This document shows, one piece after another, positions 10,388 to 20,551 of a stretch of 49,504 nt of DNA. A program made the position numbers and the translations under genes. The DNA comes from Paramarasmius palmivorus (Eukaryota > Basidiomycota > Agaricomycetes > Agaricales > Marasmiaceae): NCBI GenBank assembly GCA_037176845.1, contig JAYKXP010000243.1:1-49504 (forward strand). The letters run 5' to 3'. Positions within the stretch are counted from its first letter, which is position 1, and each line of letters opens with the position of its first letter. The notes beneath the pieces are model-generated. The model did no database searches. It was not told where the DNA came from and saw only the letters and a list, made by a program, of their open reading frames with translations.

Positions 10388-11552
10388 GGATTAGATGGGG
10401 ACTTATTGGGTTGGTACTGCTATTTAAAAGATGTTGCACTTTCACGAATCAGTGAGTGATCGCACTTGGTCGTAAAAATAGACCCGACCATAGTACCGAT
10501 ATAGCGTTGAACAGCAACGAATTGGTATCATAGAAGCTTGGAGATTGAGATAATAGGCAGATAAACATCGGAGAGTAACAGCATTATACAGCGTGCACCG
10601 TATAAGAACTTGAAGTTCGGCCTGAAAAGTATACTAGAGCCAACCTGCAATAGATAACATATAAGTACAGATCTCTAGAGCACAAGCCAAGGCCAGCGTA
10701 CCGTTGGGGAAGGTCAGTGCACCGGATCTGTCTCACATGAGACGATGAATCGTGAAAATGGCGGTACGACTCCCATCTCACATGCGGCCATCTTAATATC
10801 AAATCTGATACGCGCACGCTCCACGGGGCCTACATTGACTCGTGTAGGGTTCCGAGAGGCTAGTGAGTCTTTAACTCGATCTGGTGGTTCTTGAGAAAGA
10901 CAAAAATACCTCGTTGTTTTCTGCTTCGCTGCACCGAATCAAAACCGAAGACCTCAAGACGGCACGATGATCGAGTTACAGCGCTAGATGAACAACCTCC
11001 GACTCGAACTTGAAGCTCGAACTCGAGATGTGGACGTGTACAGTCAAAGCTAGGTTTCGGAGCCTGGAATTTCTGTTTTCTTTGATTTTGGCTTGCTAAG
11101 GTGGCCGCAATATGAGGGGATCATGAAGATGCGAAGCCTACAGGCAGCTGGAGACGTGATGATGTCAGATGACCGTGATGATGACCGTGACCGTGATGGT
11201 GGTTAAACAGAACGTTCGCATGCCCGGCAACAATGTCCCGGCAATTTCCTGCAGTTCTCTTCTCTGATGACCATCTCGATGGACTTGTCTGCATTGTGCA
11301 AACCCTCTTAGGAAGGGCAAGGGAGGTAAGTACATTTAAGGTATGCTTGACGTTGTCCCCTTTAACCAACTGCGACCTTCAGATCCGAGGGTTGGCCTTG
11401 ATCAAGTACAGTACAGATACACAATGTCACGCAGATTATCAACAATTCATGATTCCTTGACATCTCCGCCACTCTCAAGCATCCTATTTGATGAAGGCTG
11501 AAAGAAGGGGCACGTTGAGGTTCGAGGCAATTGAAGAATGGTTCCATCACCT
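10388..11552. promoter_or_regulatory. Divergent upstream region, 7TM copy A / SSADH copy 2
   Basis: No gene. For the minus-strand 7TM gene, TTTAAATAG lies about 40 nt upstream of the ATG (complement of 10423-10431). A block at about 10443-10526 (ATCGCACT, TTGGTCGTAAAAA, TAGTACCGATATAGCG, AACAGCAACGAA) recurs upstream of all five 7TM genes: 15901-16000, 29090-29190, 34690-34790 and 38690-38780. Such retention in intergenic DNA suggests a shared control region, or only recent duplication. Confidence 0.45.
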
Positions 11553-11660
11553 ATGCTGCGAAGTACAATATGTACCGACGCACTCTGTTTCGCTTCGGCT
11601 GGCAAGCAGAGAGCGTTGGTGGTCGCTATGTTTCGGAAACTTGACAGATTGGACCAGAAG
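11553..11660 (+). CDS. Conserved 36-codon leader exon of the cassette, unit A
   Basis: ATG at 11553 opens a frame of 36 codons (MLRSTICTD, then ASAGKQRALVVAM, FRKLDRLDQK) that ends exactly at a GTACGG donor. The same ATG, frame and donor recur in unit B (16922-17029) and D (35729-35833), partly in C (30063-30155), and broken in E (39674-39758). Length changes between A, B, C and D are multiples of three, which favours a translated exon. It lies 5' of SSADH on the same strand. It is Arg/Lys/Ser-rich, so it may be the first exon of the SSADH precursor (mitochondrial leader) or of a separate small gene. Undecided. Confidence 0.4.
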
Positions 11661-11709
11661 GTACGGCTTTGTCTGATACCGCATCTATCTAGCTCTCACA
11701 AAGTCAACA

Positions 11710-13831
11710 GTGTCTCTTCCTCATTGCCACCATTCGAAGATCTCGTCCTCCATAGATTCTGACATTATTCGGAATCAGCGTCACAGCTTTCATGATTCGA
11801 CATCAGAACCAACCCAAGCATTCATCGACGGAAAATGGCATGACGCTAAAGATGGTGGAAAGATTATCGTTACTAGTGCGTCCTCATACCCATGCCCACA
11901 GTGTTGTACTCTAACCTCGTATTCGCGTAGACCCAGCAACAAGCGAAGAACTAGGCACCGTCCCCGAACTACTTAGGTCTCGAAGAAACCAAGGAAGCCA
12001 TCGACGCGAAAGCGTTCCCTGGGTGGAGTAAAACCACCACAAAGGCACGTTCCTTCCCCGTCCTTTTCCCTATCCCTTACTAAATCCTTAAACCGCACAG
12101 CACTGACAGGACATTCTGATGAAGTTTTTCGCACTAATGAAAGAACACGAAGACGATTTGGCTAGGATTATCGTGTGTCCCTCTTCCTTCACCTTCACCT
12201 TCTCATCCCCGTCCCTTGTCCCCTTCTTCCTCGCCCCTTCACCGCGCTAACCACGAACACAGACACTGGAAAACGGTAAAACATTAGCTGAAGCAAAGGG
12301 CGGTCTGGTCTTCCTTGCTGTGACGTCATCGCTGAAGTAGCCGTTCTCGTATAGGGTGAAAACGCTTATAGCGCTTCGTTCATGGAGGTGAGCACGGCAT
12401 CCTTTGACTTGACCTGACTTGTATTCATATTCATCTAGTGGTACGGTGCGTATATCCAGACTCCTGCACAATTCTTATCTTATCTCGACTTGAACAGCCG
12501 AAGAAGCCGTTCGGACTTACGGAGGTACGCCTTCCTTCCACCTATCTCTTTTCTTCACTGACCTCAAAACAGAACACATCCCCTCCGCATTCCCCAACTG
12601 CCGAAACGTCGTTATCAAACAACCCGTTGGTGTCGTGTACGTCCTTGCCCCTTCTCTTCTTCCACTTACTTACCTACGCGCGAATTAGGTCTATCCTCAC
12701 ACCATGGAACTTCCCCTCAGCCATGATAACCCGTAAACTAGGCGCCGCTCTCGCCGCAGGATGTACAGCCGTCATAAAACCACCCCCAGAGACGCCGTTT
12801 AGCGCACTCGCTCTTGCCGAAGTACGCCCCCGTGTCCTCTTCCTTTCCTTCTCTTCTGATTTGCGTGCTAGTTGGGTATACGAGCCGGCATCCCAGACGG
12901 CGTAATCAACATGGTCACCACCCAAAAAAACGTCATGGAAGTCGGTAAAGAGATGTGCGAGAGTAAGATCGTTAGGAAGGTTACGTTTACTGGGTCTACG
13001 CCTGTGGCGAAGCTTTTGACTGGGATGGCTGCTAGTACGCTCAAAAAGTACGCCTCTTCCTTTCCCTTGCCCTTCTACCGCTTCTTTGGTGTTAATGTAC
13101 TGATGAACACGCGCAGGGTATCAATGGAAGCAGGCGGCAACGCCCCCTTCATCGTCTTCGACGACTGTAACCTCGACGAAGCAGTCGCTGCAGCTGTTAT
13201 ATGCAAATTCCGAGGAAGCGGTCAAACATGTATATGCGCGAACAGGATATACGTCCAAGAAGGTGTGTATGCGGAGTTTACGTCGAGGCTTGCAGAGAAG
13301 GTTGCTACGTTTAAAGTTGGGAATGGGTTGGATAAGGATACGACTCATGGGCCTTTGATACACACCCGTGCTGTGGAGAAAGTCAAGAGGCATGTTGAGG
13401 ATGCGGTAGCGAAAGGCGCATCCATCCTCGTCGGCGGTAAACCCATCGGCGATCCCACAACCTCATCCTTCTTCGCCCCAACCGTCCTATCCGACGTCCC
13501 CCCCGACGCCTTAATCAACACCGAAGAAACATTCGGTCCTCTCGCCTCTTTAACAAAATTCCAAACCGAGGACGAAGTCCTCGCTCTCGCCAACAACACC
13601 GACGTCGGATTGGCGGGGTACTTCTTTTCGAGGGACGTAGGACGCGTGTGGCGCGTGGCGGAGGCACTGGAAGTGGGTATGGTAGGAGCGAATACCGGGT
13701 TGATAAGTCAGAATGTTATTCCGTTTGGGGGTGTTAAGGAGAGTGGAGTTGGGAGAGAGGGTGGGCCGCATGGGATTGAGGAGTATTTGAATGAGAAGAT
13801 TGTGGTGTTTGGGGGGTTGGGGAAGGCTTAG
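11710..13831 (+). pseudogene. Succinate-semialdehyde dehydrogenase, copy 2 (most complete; one frameshift near the N-terminus)
   Basis: Exons read: leader RHSFHDSTSEPTQAF then FIDGKWHDAKDGGKIIVT to 11875; 11931-12044; 12101-12172 (HEDDLARII); 12263-12298 (TLENGKTLAEAK); 12355-12387 (GENAYSASFME); a 7-nt exon 12439-12445; 12498-12524 (EEAVRTYG); 12573-12636; 12689-12821 (PWNFP, KPPPETP); 12872-13047 (FTGSTPVAKLL); 13117-13831. Catalytic Glu is in MEAGGN and Cys in GQTCICANR. The exon at 11931-12044 has four extra bases (ACTT in GAACTACTTAGG against GAACTAGG in copy 3), which throws the frame. The intron at 12045 begins GC. The donor after 12298 is degenerate. The intron that copies 1 and 4 have after DKDT or DSDT is missing. 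My translated start at 11710 is a frame limit, not a proven ATG. Cytosolic or mitochondrial GABA-shunt enzyme by family. Confidence 0.85.
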
Positions 13832-14319
13832 GGAGTGTGCGTGTGTGTGTTTTTGGATAGTGAACTGTGTATTAGTACGAAAGCGGCTGATTACTCTGAA
13901 AATGAACAGAGTCGATGTATTACTTTTGACACTCAATGGAGCGTTCAAGCGAGATGAACGTTTTGCAATCGTATCTGGCCAATAGCAGAGATGCGCCTCC
14001 GAGTCCGACCCTGACAGCGGTACATTTGAATCGTAGACACAGCGCTAGACTCTCGTGTACGTAGTACATATGCAGAGTTAGTTCGAGAATAGACTGTTCA
14101 TTTTGATATAGATTGGGGAATTTTGACAACGGTACACTGATAGCGAAATAGGCAAGGAAAGGAACAAGCAGGTAACAGATTTGGGCGAGAAACCGGCGTA
14201 CGTTGTACTAGCACGGGCTGCCGTTCTAGTAATAAATTATGGCTTGCATAGATAAGGATAGCAGATTCATACGACGCGATATTGGCGCGCTGTTTACGCT
14301 CCGGGTTCGGGTTTGAGGT
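13832..14319. repeat. Cassette spacer, SSADH copy 2 to 7TM copy B
   Basis: Same blocks as 1924-2709 but without the internal duplication and shorter (about 490 bp). Contains CTCTGAAAATGAACAG near 13893 and GGTACATTTGAATCG near 14018. No gene. Confidence 0.7.
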
Positions 14320-15845
14320 TTATATCATGCGGCCTTCGGGCTCCTCCTGATGTTCAACCACCTCTGTCGGCGCGATATCGATGGATTGCACCTGCGCGTC
14401 GGTGGTAGTGGTTGTGGGCTCAGGTCGATCACCGAACCGAATGTCAGAGAGGTGTCCCGTTTGGAAACTCTCGACATTTTTACCGAGTTTGGCGCGGACC
14501 ATGATCAGAGTGGGTGCTAAAGCCTATAATCGAAATTTAGTAGTTAGAAGGTATGAAGAAAACAGATGGCGGCGTACTTACAGCACTCAGAGTGCCAATT
14601 GGACCGAAACCGAATGGAATACTTTCCAGTGCTAGTGTATGATTTTCAATCAAGGTGCATATCTGGAACAGTGGGTAGAGAATTCCTGATTCCAGGCTAT
14701 GCTGATCGATGAGCCGATTTGCGAAATATTGTCGCTTGACACATACACGATCCTACAGACAGATCCAATAAGTCTATCGCTTGTATGAATACCATGGGCA
14801 CGAATTTGTCGGTGGATCCACCAAATGCGTCCAGCTATGCAGAGTGTACCTATGAATTACCACACCGAGTATGGAAGGAAGAGAACACACCGGTAAGAAG
14901 TGTTAGTATCAAATTGAACACGGTGCTACCAACACTGTATGAAGCATTGATTGTCTCTGCCCGATCGAACGGTGGTCCTTCCACATTGTAGGCAACTGAG
15001 AATAATATGGCACCGATGATCCCTGTAACTAATATGCGTGATGTAAACTTAGAGACCAGTGAATTAGAGGAGAGGGAGTACCGTTTACGATGATAGAGCC
15101 TAATATCAAAGGGAAACCGATTCGCTTGTTGAAGCTCCAGATTGTATAACAGCGATGAATCTAAATGAGGAGTAGGTTAGATCAGACCAAGTCCTGCTTC
15201 GACTTTGTTATGGTGCGCGAAGAAGCACTAACAAGCATCCACTCTGCCGTGATACTGCCTCCATATCAGTTTCTGCTCCAGCTTGTATATAGAGAGGAAG
15301 GCATACCCACTTAAGTAGAACAGGAATTGATTTTCCGAGGGAACTGAGGTATGGACTAGTCAAAAATTGTAAAAGGAAGAGATGCATGTTTATCTTACAT
15401 AATGACTGTCTCCTTGACATTATCCTCTAAAAACTCGATCAGAGGTTGATAGTCCTTTGTGACCATGTCAAAAAGTACGATCATAAGATCGATAATCTCA
15501 AAGGTATAAGCTCCGACATATATTGTGGATAGTCCGAACAGGAGGATGGTTAGTGCGAGGTAAAGCTTGCTCTCGGTGCTACTGTTGAGCCTTTGATCAT
15601 GGTTTCGCATCATGTAGAGGTATGTCCCGAAAACGAAGATGTAGGTGCCTAATAGAGCAGTGAGCGTGGCGGAATTCTTTATGAGGCATGAAATGGCTAT
15701 ACCATAGAAGAAATACATAACCTGAGGATCGAAAGGTCAGAGTCAAGAAATTCAGCTTGAAACGCACTGATAAGGTGGATATAGGAAAAATTACAATGGT
15801 TGTAGTGGAGAGATAAGGTGGGGGCTCTGAGTCGAGGGATGCCAT
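14320..15845 (-). CDS. 7TM membrane protein, cassette copy B
   Basis: ATG at 15843-15845 (MASLDSEPPPYLS); donor GTGCGT after STLS. The next exon gives VMYFFYG. A 54-nt stop-free intron (GTATAG...TTAG) is followed by TYIFVFGTYLYMMRNHD, then LYLALTILLFGLSTIYVG and KDYQPLIEFLEDNV with donor GTAAGA. Later exons carry IHRCYTIWSFNKRIGFPLI, FNLILTLLTG, GRIWWIHRQIRAHGI and LESGILYPLFQICTLIENH. The tail LAPTLIMVRAKLGKN is followed by TTTTTDAQVQ, stop at 14320. The layout of hydrophobic segments, a cytosolic loop and a long hydrophilic C-tail fits the fungal 7TM families of unknown function. Near 15075 this copy is 7 nt shorter than copy D, so it may be frameshifted unless splicing differs. Divergent from the cassette leader exon at 16922. 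Confidence 0.7.
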
Positions 15846-16921
15846 GAATCAGATGGGGACTTATTGGGTTGGTACTGCTACTTATTTAACGGATGTCGCA
15901 GTTTCACGGATCAGTGACTGATCGCACTCGAGATATTTGGTCGTAAAAAGAGGTTCGGGGCGATCATAGTACCGATATAGCGCTAAACAACAACGAAGTG
16001 ATATGGATGCTTGAACACTGAGATGATGAGCAGCTGAAGCATCTACGACTCACCACGGCGAGGGGAATAATATTATACATTGTGCACCGTATGACAAGTT
16101 CGGCCTGAGAAGTTTACTTCTAGAAGCAACTTGCAATAGACAGAACATTAGAATACATTTCTGAAGTCAAAGCCGAGGCCGTACCGTTGAACACATTGGA
16201 TCTGTCTCAAGTGAGACGATGAATTGTACATGAGATGACCTCGAGCACATTTCAAATCTCGAACCTCATACGCATGCTGCACGAGGTCTATATTGTTTGC
16301 ATAGAACTCCGAGAGATTAGTGAGTCTTCAACTCGATCTGGAAGTTGAGAGTGTCGAAAATACCTCGTTATCTTCTGTTTCGTTGCACCGAATCAAAATC
16401 AAGGACCTCGAGCTAACACGGTGATTGAGTTACACCTCCGCCTGGAAGTTGAGATGTCGACGTGTGTAGTCGAAGCTAATGCCCAGAGCCTCGCATTTCT
16501 TCGGCTTTTGACTTGCTAAGGTGGCCGCAATATGAGGGGAACATGAAAACTTGACGCCTGCAGGCAAGGAGACGTGATGGTGGTGGTCAACCAGCGTGAC
16601 CGGCAAAAATGTCCCGGCAATTTCTTGCGGTTCTCTTCCATCTCGATGGACGTGTCTGCAAACCCTCTTAGGAAGGGTAAGGGAGGTATGTGTAAGATAT
16701 GCTTGATATTATCCCCTTTGACTCAACTGCGACCGTCAGATGTGGGTGACCTTTGACAAGATCGAGTACAGTACAAAATTGTACACAATGGCAATGCAAC
16801 ACGAATGCGGCTTGACAATCCATGGCTCCTTGATGTCTCCACCACTCTCAAGCATTCTTTTCGATAATGAAGACCGAAAGAAGGGACAGAATGGCGTACG
16901 AGGCAATTGTAGCATGATTCC
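15846..16921. promoter_or_regulatory. Upstream region of 7TM copy B
   Basis: No gene seen. Contains the conserved block (15901-16000) and, further up, cassette-specific sequence around GCTAAGGTGGCCGCAATATG at 16516-16535, which is shared with units A and C and, in altered form, with D and E. Confidence 0.45.
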
Positions 16922-17029
16922 ATGCTAGAAAGCACAGTATGTGATGCTTTCCGTTCCGCTTCAGCTGGCAAGCAAAGAGCCTTAGCAGCCGGTGACTTGT
17001 CCCGGAAACTCGACAGAATGGGCTGGAAG
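16922..17029 (+). CDS. Conserved 36-codon leader exon of the cassette, unit B
   Basis: MLESTVCDAFRSASAGK then QRALAAGDLSRKLDRMGWK, ending at donor GTACGG. Same length and frame as unit A. No SSADH body follows in this unit. Confidence 0.4.
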
Positions 17030-17129
17030 GTACGGTTTTGGTTGATATTCTACATACCTAGCTCTCACGAAGTTAAGTTGCAGCGCCTCCCCCTCATTGT
17101 CATTACCGTTCGAAGATCTCGACCTCTAT

Positions 17130-17628
17130 AACCTTCTCCCATTCCATGCACTTCTCGCCAAAGCATTTTCTGGGATCAAGCTCGCTGCGAAATCTCTGTT
17201 TTCAGGTCCCAACACCGTTCGGAGTCAGCGTCACAGCTTCCATGATTCGACCTCATTCTTTGGCACGAGGATCAACTCAAAATCCACATGGACCAAACAC
17301 GCAGCGCGCAGTTCATGGGCTAGGCTGTTTTGTATCATGATAGCATATTCGGTTTTACGACTGAGACGTGATACAGATCGTCAAACTATCACTTCAAACT
17401 CAGGAATTCTTCACTGCCGAATTGACGGGCAGTGGAACATGATTCGCGGCCTTCGCTCAAAGCCCTTGAACTAGGATTTCCGGCACGCTCCCTTGCCATC
17501 GACGAGACCTCAGGCTGGCGCTGAGCAAACTACTCGAATCCTCGCCCCCGACTGGACCATCGTCGCTCCCGTGACGTTATCTGTAGGTCCTCAAATGACT
17601 CGTCATTATGCATCCCGGCTAACGGTTC
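17130..17628 (+). repeat. SSADH-leader remnant joined to segment X
   Basis: 17140-17260 encodes HALLAKAFSGIKLAAKSLF and then VRSQRHSFHDSTS. The latter motif matches the sequence just before FIDGKW in SSADH copy 2. Instead of the dehydrogenase it continues into a segment (about 17260-17600) that recurs at 36050-36440 and, more decayed, at 40000-40230: AATCCACATGGACCAAACAC, GATACAGATCGTC, CTGTAGGTCCTCAA. No open gene survives in segment X. Confidence 0.55.
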
Positions 17629-17629
17629 A

Positions 17630-17700
17630 TGAAGTAGCCGTTCTCGTATAGGGTGAAAACGTTTACAGTGCTTCGTTCACGGAGGCGAGCATGGCATCTC
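17630..17700 (+). pseudogene. Orphan SSADH exon fragment
   Basis: About 70 bp matches SSADH copy 2 at 12334-12400: GAAGTAGCCGTTCTCGTATAG is the intron end, followed by the exon for GENVYSASF. A later change gives ACGGAG where copy 2 has ATGGAG. Sequence on both sides is unrelated to SSADH, so this is a breakpoint scar at the right edge of the first array block. Confidence 0.8.
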
Positions 17701-17723
17701 TAAGGCTGTAATCGTAGTGATTA

Positions 17724-20056
17724 TTACTTGAAAAGAGTACAAAGCACATCGGTAAAGAAATCATCATCTCTCTCTTCAAGCTTTCCCAGTCCTTCTACGA
17801 ACACGAAACACATCCTTGAATCGTCTGGCAAGTCCTTGGGAAGACGCGGCTTCCCCAAGAGATATGACTGCCATGTCAGGTTTCTTTGCACCAAATCCAA
17901 CTTTAGCCTTGGTAATGAAACGTGCAACTGTCCATTTAGAGTCAGGATAGAATTAAGGAGGTGTGATAATTCAAACAAACATCTGGTTTTGAGACTATGT
18001 GCAAATTGCCTCGATGAATTAGAATTTGATTCTCCGAGGTCTTCAAATCGATAGTGGTCCCCGATGACTTCAAGAATAGGAAGGCCAAGTGAAAGCACAA
18101 GGTCCGTCGTGGTAGAGTCAAAGCCTTTGGAGGTGTGGAGTTTCTGAATGGCGTTGTAGTGACTCGGGAACCACCCATAGTCAAAGGAACCTATTGTAGA
18201 TGCGAAATATGGCAACCCAAAATGTGCTCGTACACGCTCAGGCACTAATTCTCGCCCAAGCGGATCAAAGGACCAGAAGTACTTCTCTCCTTCCAACCAA
18301 GATCTCCAGATGGCTTCGTCGCCAGATGGACAGGGAACGGGTCGTATGAAGAGATAGACATTCTGGGGGACGTTGGGTTCCTGGGGCGGTGAAGTGCGTT
18401 CAAGGAGAAGGTTGAAACCGTCAAATACACCTAGGCCAAGTCAACGAACAAGTCAGACATGACAACACCAAAACTTACCATAATCCTCCCAATCATCTTC
18501 ACGAATCCCGAGTTGGCCGAACACGCTGTGTGCCTGAGCGAGCCATGGTTCCGCCAGATTGAACTGTTCCTCCAAAGAATACAATACATACTGTAGCTCT
18601 ATCTCTTGAAGGTCTCGCACCTCCGCCGTCTTGACAGTAAACCTATACCCAGGGTCAGTCTGCGACATCCAACACCCAGCTTTTGCATACATACCGCACT
18701 GAGCTGTCATCCATGACAACCTGACTCTCCCTCATTCCATCAGGAATCCTACCCTCCACTCCCCAAAATCCATAGTGCATTCTTTCCCTGGCACCCGGCA
18801 GTCTAGCAATGATATCTTGCGAGCGCCAATTGTAGATTGTACCAGGGAAGGATGACAGGACAGGTATGACTTGTTCGTTGACCAGGGGTTGGAAGAATCC
18901 CGAATAAGCGAAGCGAATTCCTGTGAGGATAGTCCTAGCGGAGGATGTTCTTGTGAGGTATTCAAAGACGGTGTCATTGTCGCTATATGTTTGGATGGGG
19001 AGGTGGGTGGAATGGGTATTGGACATTGTGTTCTCACTGGTGCTGAGCATGAGGTCGGACGGGAAGAAGGGTAGCTCGAGGTAGGGTCCTTTCTGAAGTG
19101 CGCCATTTCTTGGGTCGACCCATAGTTCACCTAAGAGCTGTGGTGCCTGTTACTCCAGATTGTGATGATGGGTGTAAGGAGACGTACAAGATACCCCACT
19201 GAGAGTTCCCTCTGCATTCTGCCAAACTAGGGAACCCCGATGAGATGCTATTTGGCATAGGTTTTGATTAGTAAACGTACTTGGGTGGCGAAGTACGAGT
19301 ACAAGAGTGGCAAGTAACGTTGATAGCCGTTGCGGACGATACGACCAAGGGGAATGAGCGCTGTCAAAAAGACGTGTGAATACCATAAACACAATTTCAG
19401 AAAAGATCACGCACCGTCGTAGAATACTAACGCTGGTAAACCTTGTTCGTTGTCGTTGTAGCCAAAAATTTGTGCGACATTAGCATTCCTGGAGATGTTC
19501 GGTAAACTTGACATTCGAGCGAAGGCGTTTGACATACTTGACGTGAGCGAACTCATTGAAATCTTGCTGGAAAGCCTACCGGAGCAGAACGTCAGTGACA
19601 TGAGAGCTGGTATATGGGCGGAACTGACTTTGAGGGCATCAGGCCCATCGTATGTAACACATAAAAACTTGTCTTCACTGTCTTCACCCCGAAGACGAGC
19701 AATTCCGATGTTGCGACGAGCATCGACATCTCGCCAAAGTTCATACTGTTTCCTTAATCCCTCATCCCAGTTGTTCAAATATTTTCTTCTGACCGAGGTC
19801 GTGGATATGTTCTCCTCAATACGCATATCGCCTGGTTTGACACGATTGTACTGTAACAAACACGTCAGTGGCAGCCATAGATGCCATTGCAATAGTAACA
19901 ACCCACATCATCCCATATACTCTGCCTTTTCTGCCTTCCCTTGGTGACTTTCACAACCGAGACATTCTTGTGAACTGTATGATTATTGTATATAGTATTG
20001 GCGTTTGTAAAGCGTCCATCGTTGATAGTGAAAGCAGAGCTGTCGTGGAAGGCCAT
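17724..20056 (-). CDS. Agaricomycete-specific hypothetical protein, eight exons
   Basis: Start ATG at 20054-20056 (MAFHDSSAFTINDGRF). Exons: 19907-20056, 19629-19850, 19538-19575, 19415-19488, 19281-19360, 18695-19130, 18479-18642 and 17724-18430; junction phases agree except before the 18695-19130 exon, where a small exon or other splice site may be missed. Motifs follow an expanded mushroom family that I recognise by pattern but that has no assigned function: RKYLNNWDEGLRKQYE, CVTYDGPDA, NVAQIFGYN, LPALVFYDGALIPL, ELWVDPRNGALQKGPY. The C-terminal part holds NVYLFIRPVP, WSFDPLGRE and a long exon without introns. No signal peptide or membrane span. A TATA-like ATATATC (20106-20112) lies about 50 nt upstream. 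It shares a 495-bp divergent intergenic region with the FunK1 gene. Confidence 0.7.
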
Positions 20057-20551
20057 GGTGATGGTGGATAGGAAGGTGCCGTGGACTAAGTGAGGCTGGG
20101 GCTTGATATATCATGTCGACTTTGCACTGCATATGAAGCGTTGATGGCTGACAGCATTTTGATATCCAAGTAGGCGTAACGAGGGGACGTCGAGTCAAGG
20201 ATCCCGGGCCGTTCGCAGGATGCAGTCTGGGCGACCGTATACTGTAGCGTCCTGTGGAATCAAAAAAGAAGTGCCGACTGTTGCTGGGCATGCGTTTCTG
20301 AAAGACTGAGAGGTTCCAATTCCAGCTTTCCCGACTTCTGCAGGCCTCTGAAGTTAGAAGGTTTGGGCGCTAGGTGCTTTAGTATTCACAGGTTCGAAGA
20401 AATGGACTGCCCCATTCGGAAATTGCTCTTAACCTCAACCATATCATTCTGTGCTTCTGTCCACATTCCTCTGCACGTTCCGATGGCCTTGAGGGTATAT
20501 ATATAATGGTGTGTCAATCAGCCATAACCTTTTCACTCAACCTCACCCACC
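20057..20551. promoter_or_regulatory. Divergent promoter region, hypothetical gene / FunK1 kinase
   Basis: TATATATATAA at 20496-20506 stands about 46 nt upstream of the FunK1 ATG (plus). ATATATC at 20106-20112 serves the minus gene. Nothing coding is seen between. Confidence 0.6.

Noticed and set aside
12872..13831. A single-exon 319-residue SSADH protein starting at 12872
   Set aside because: The frame reads through a 69-nt intron (13048-13116) that is stop-free and a multiple of three, and it has no ATG at 12872; the sister copies splice there.
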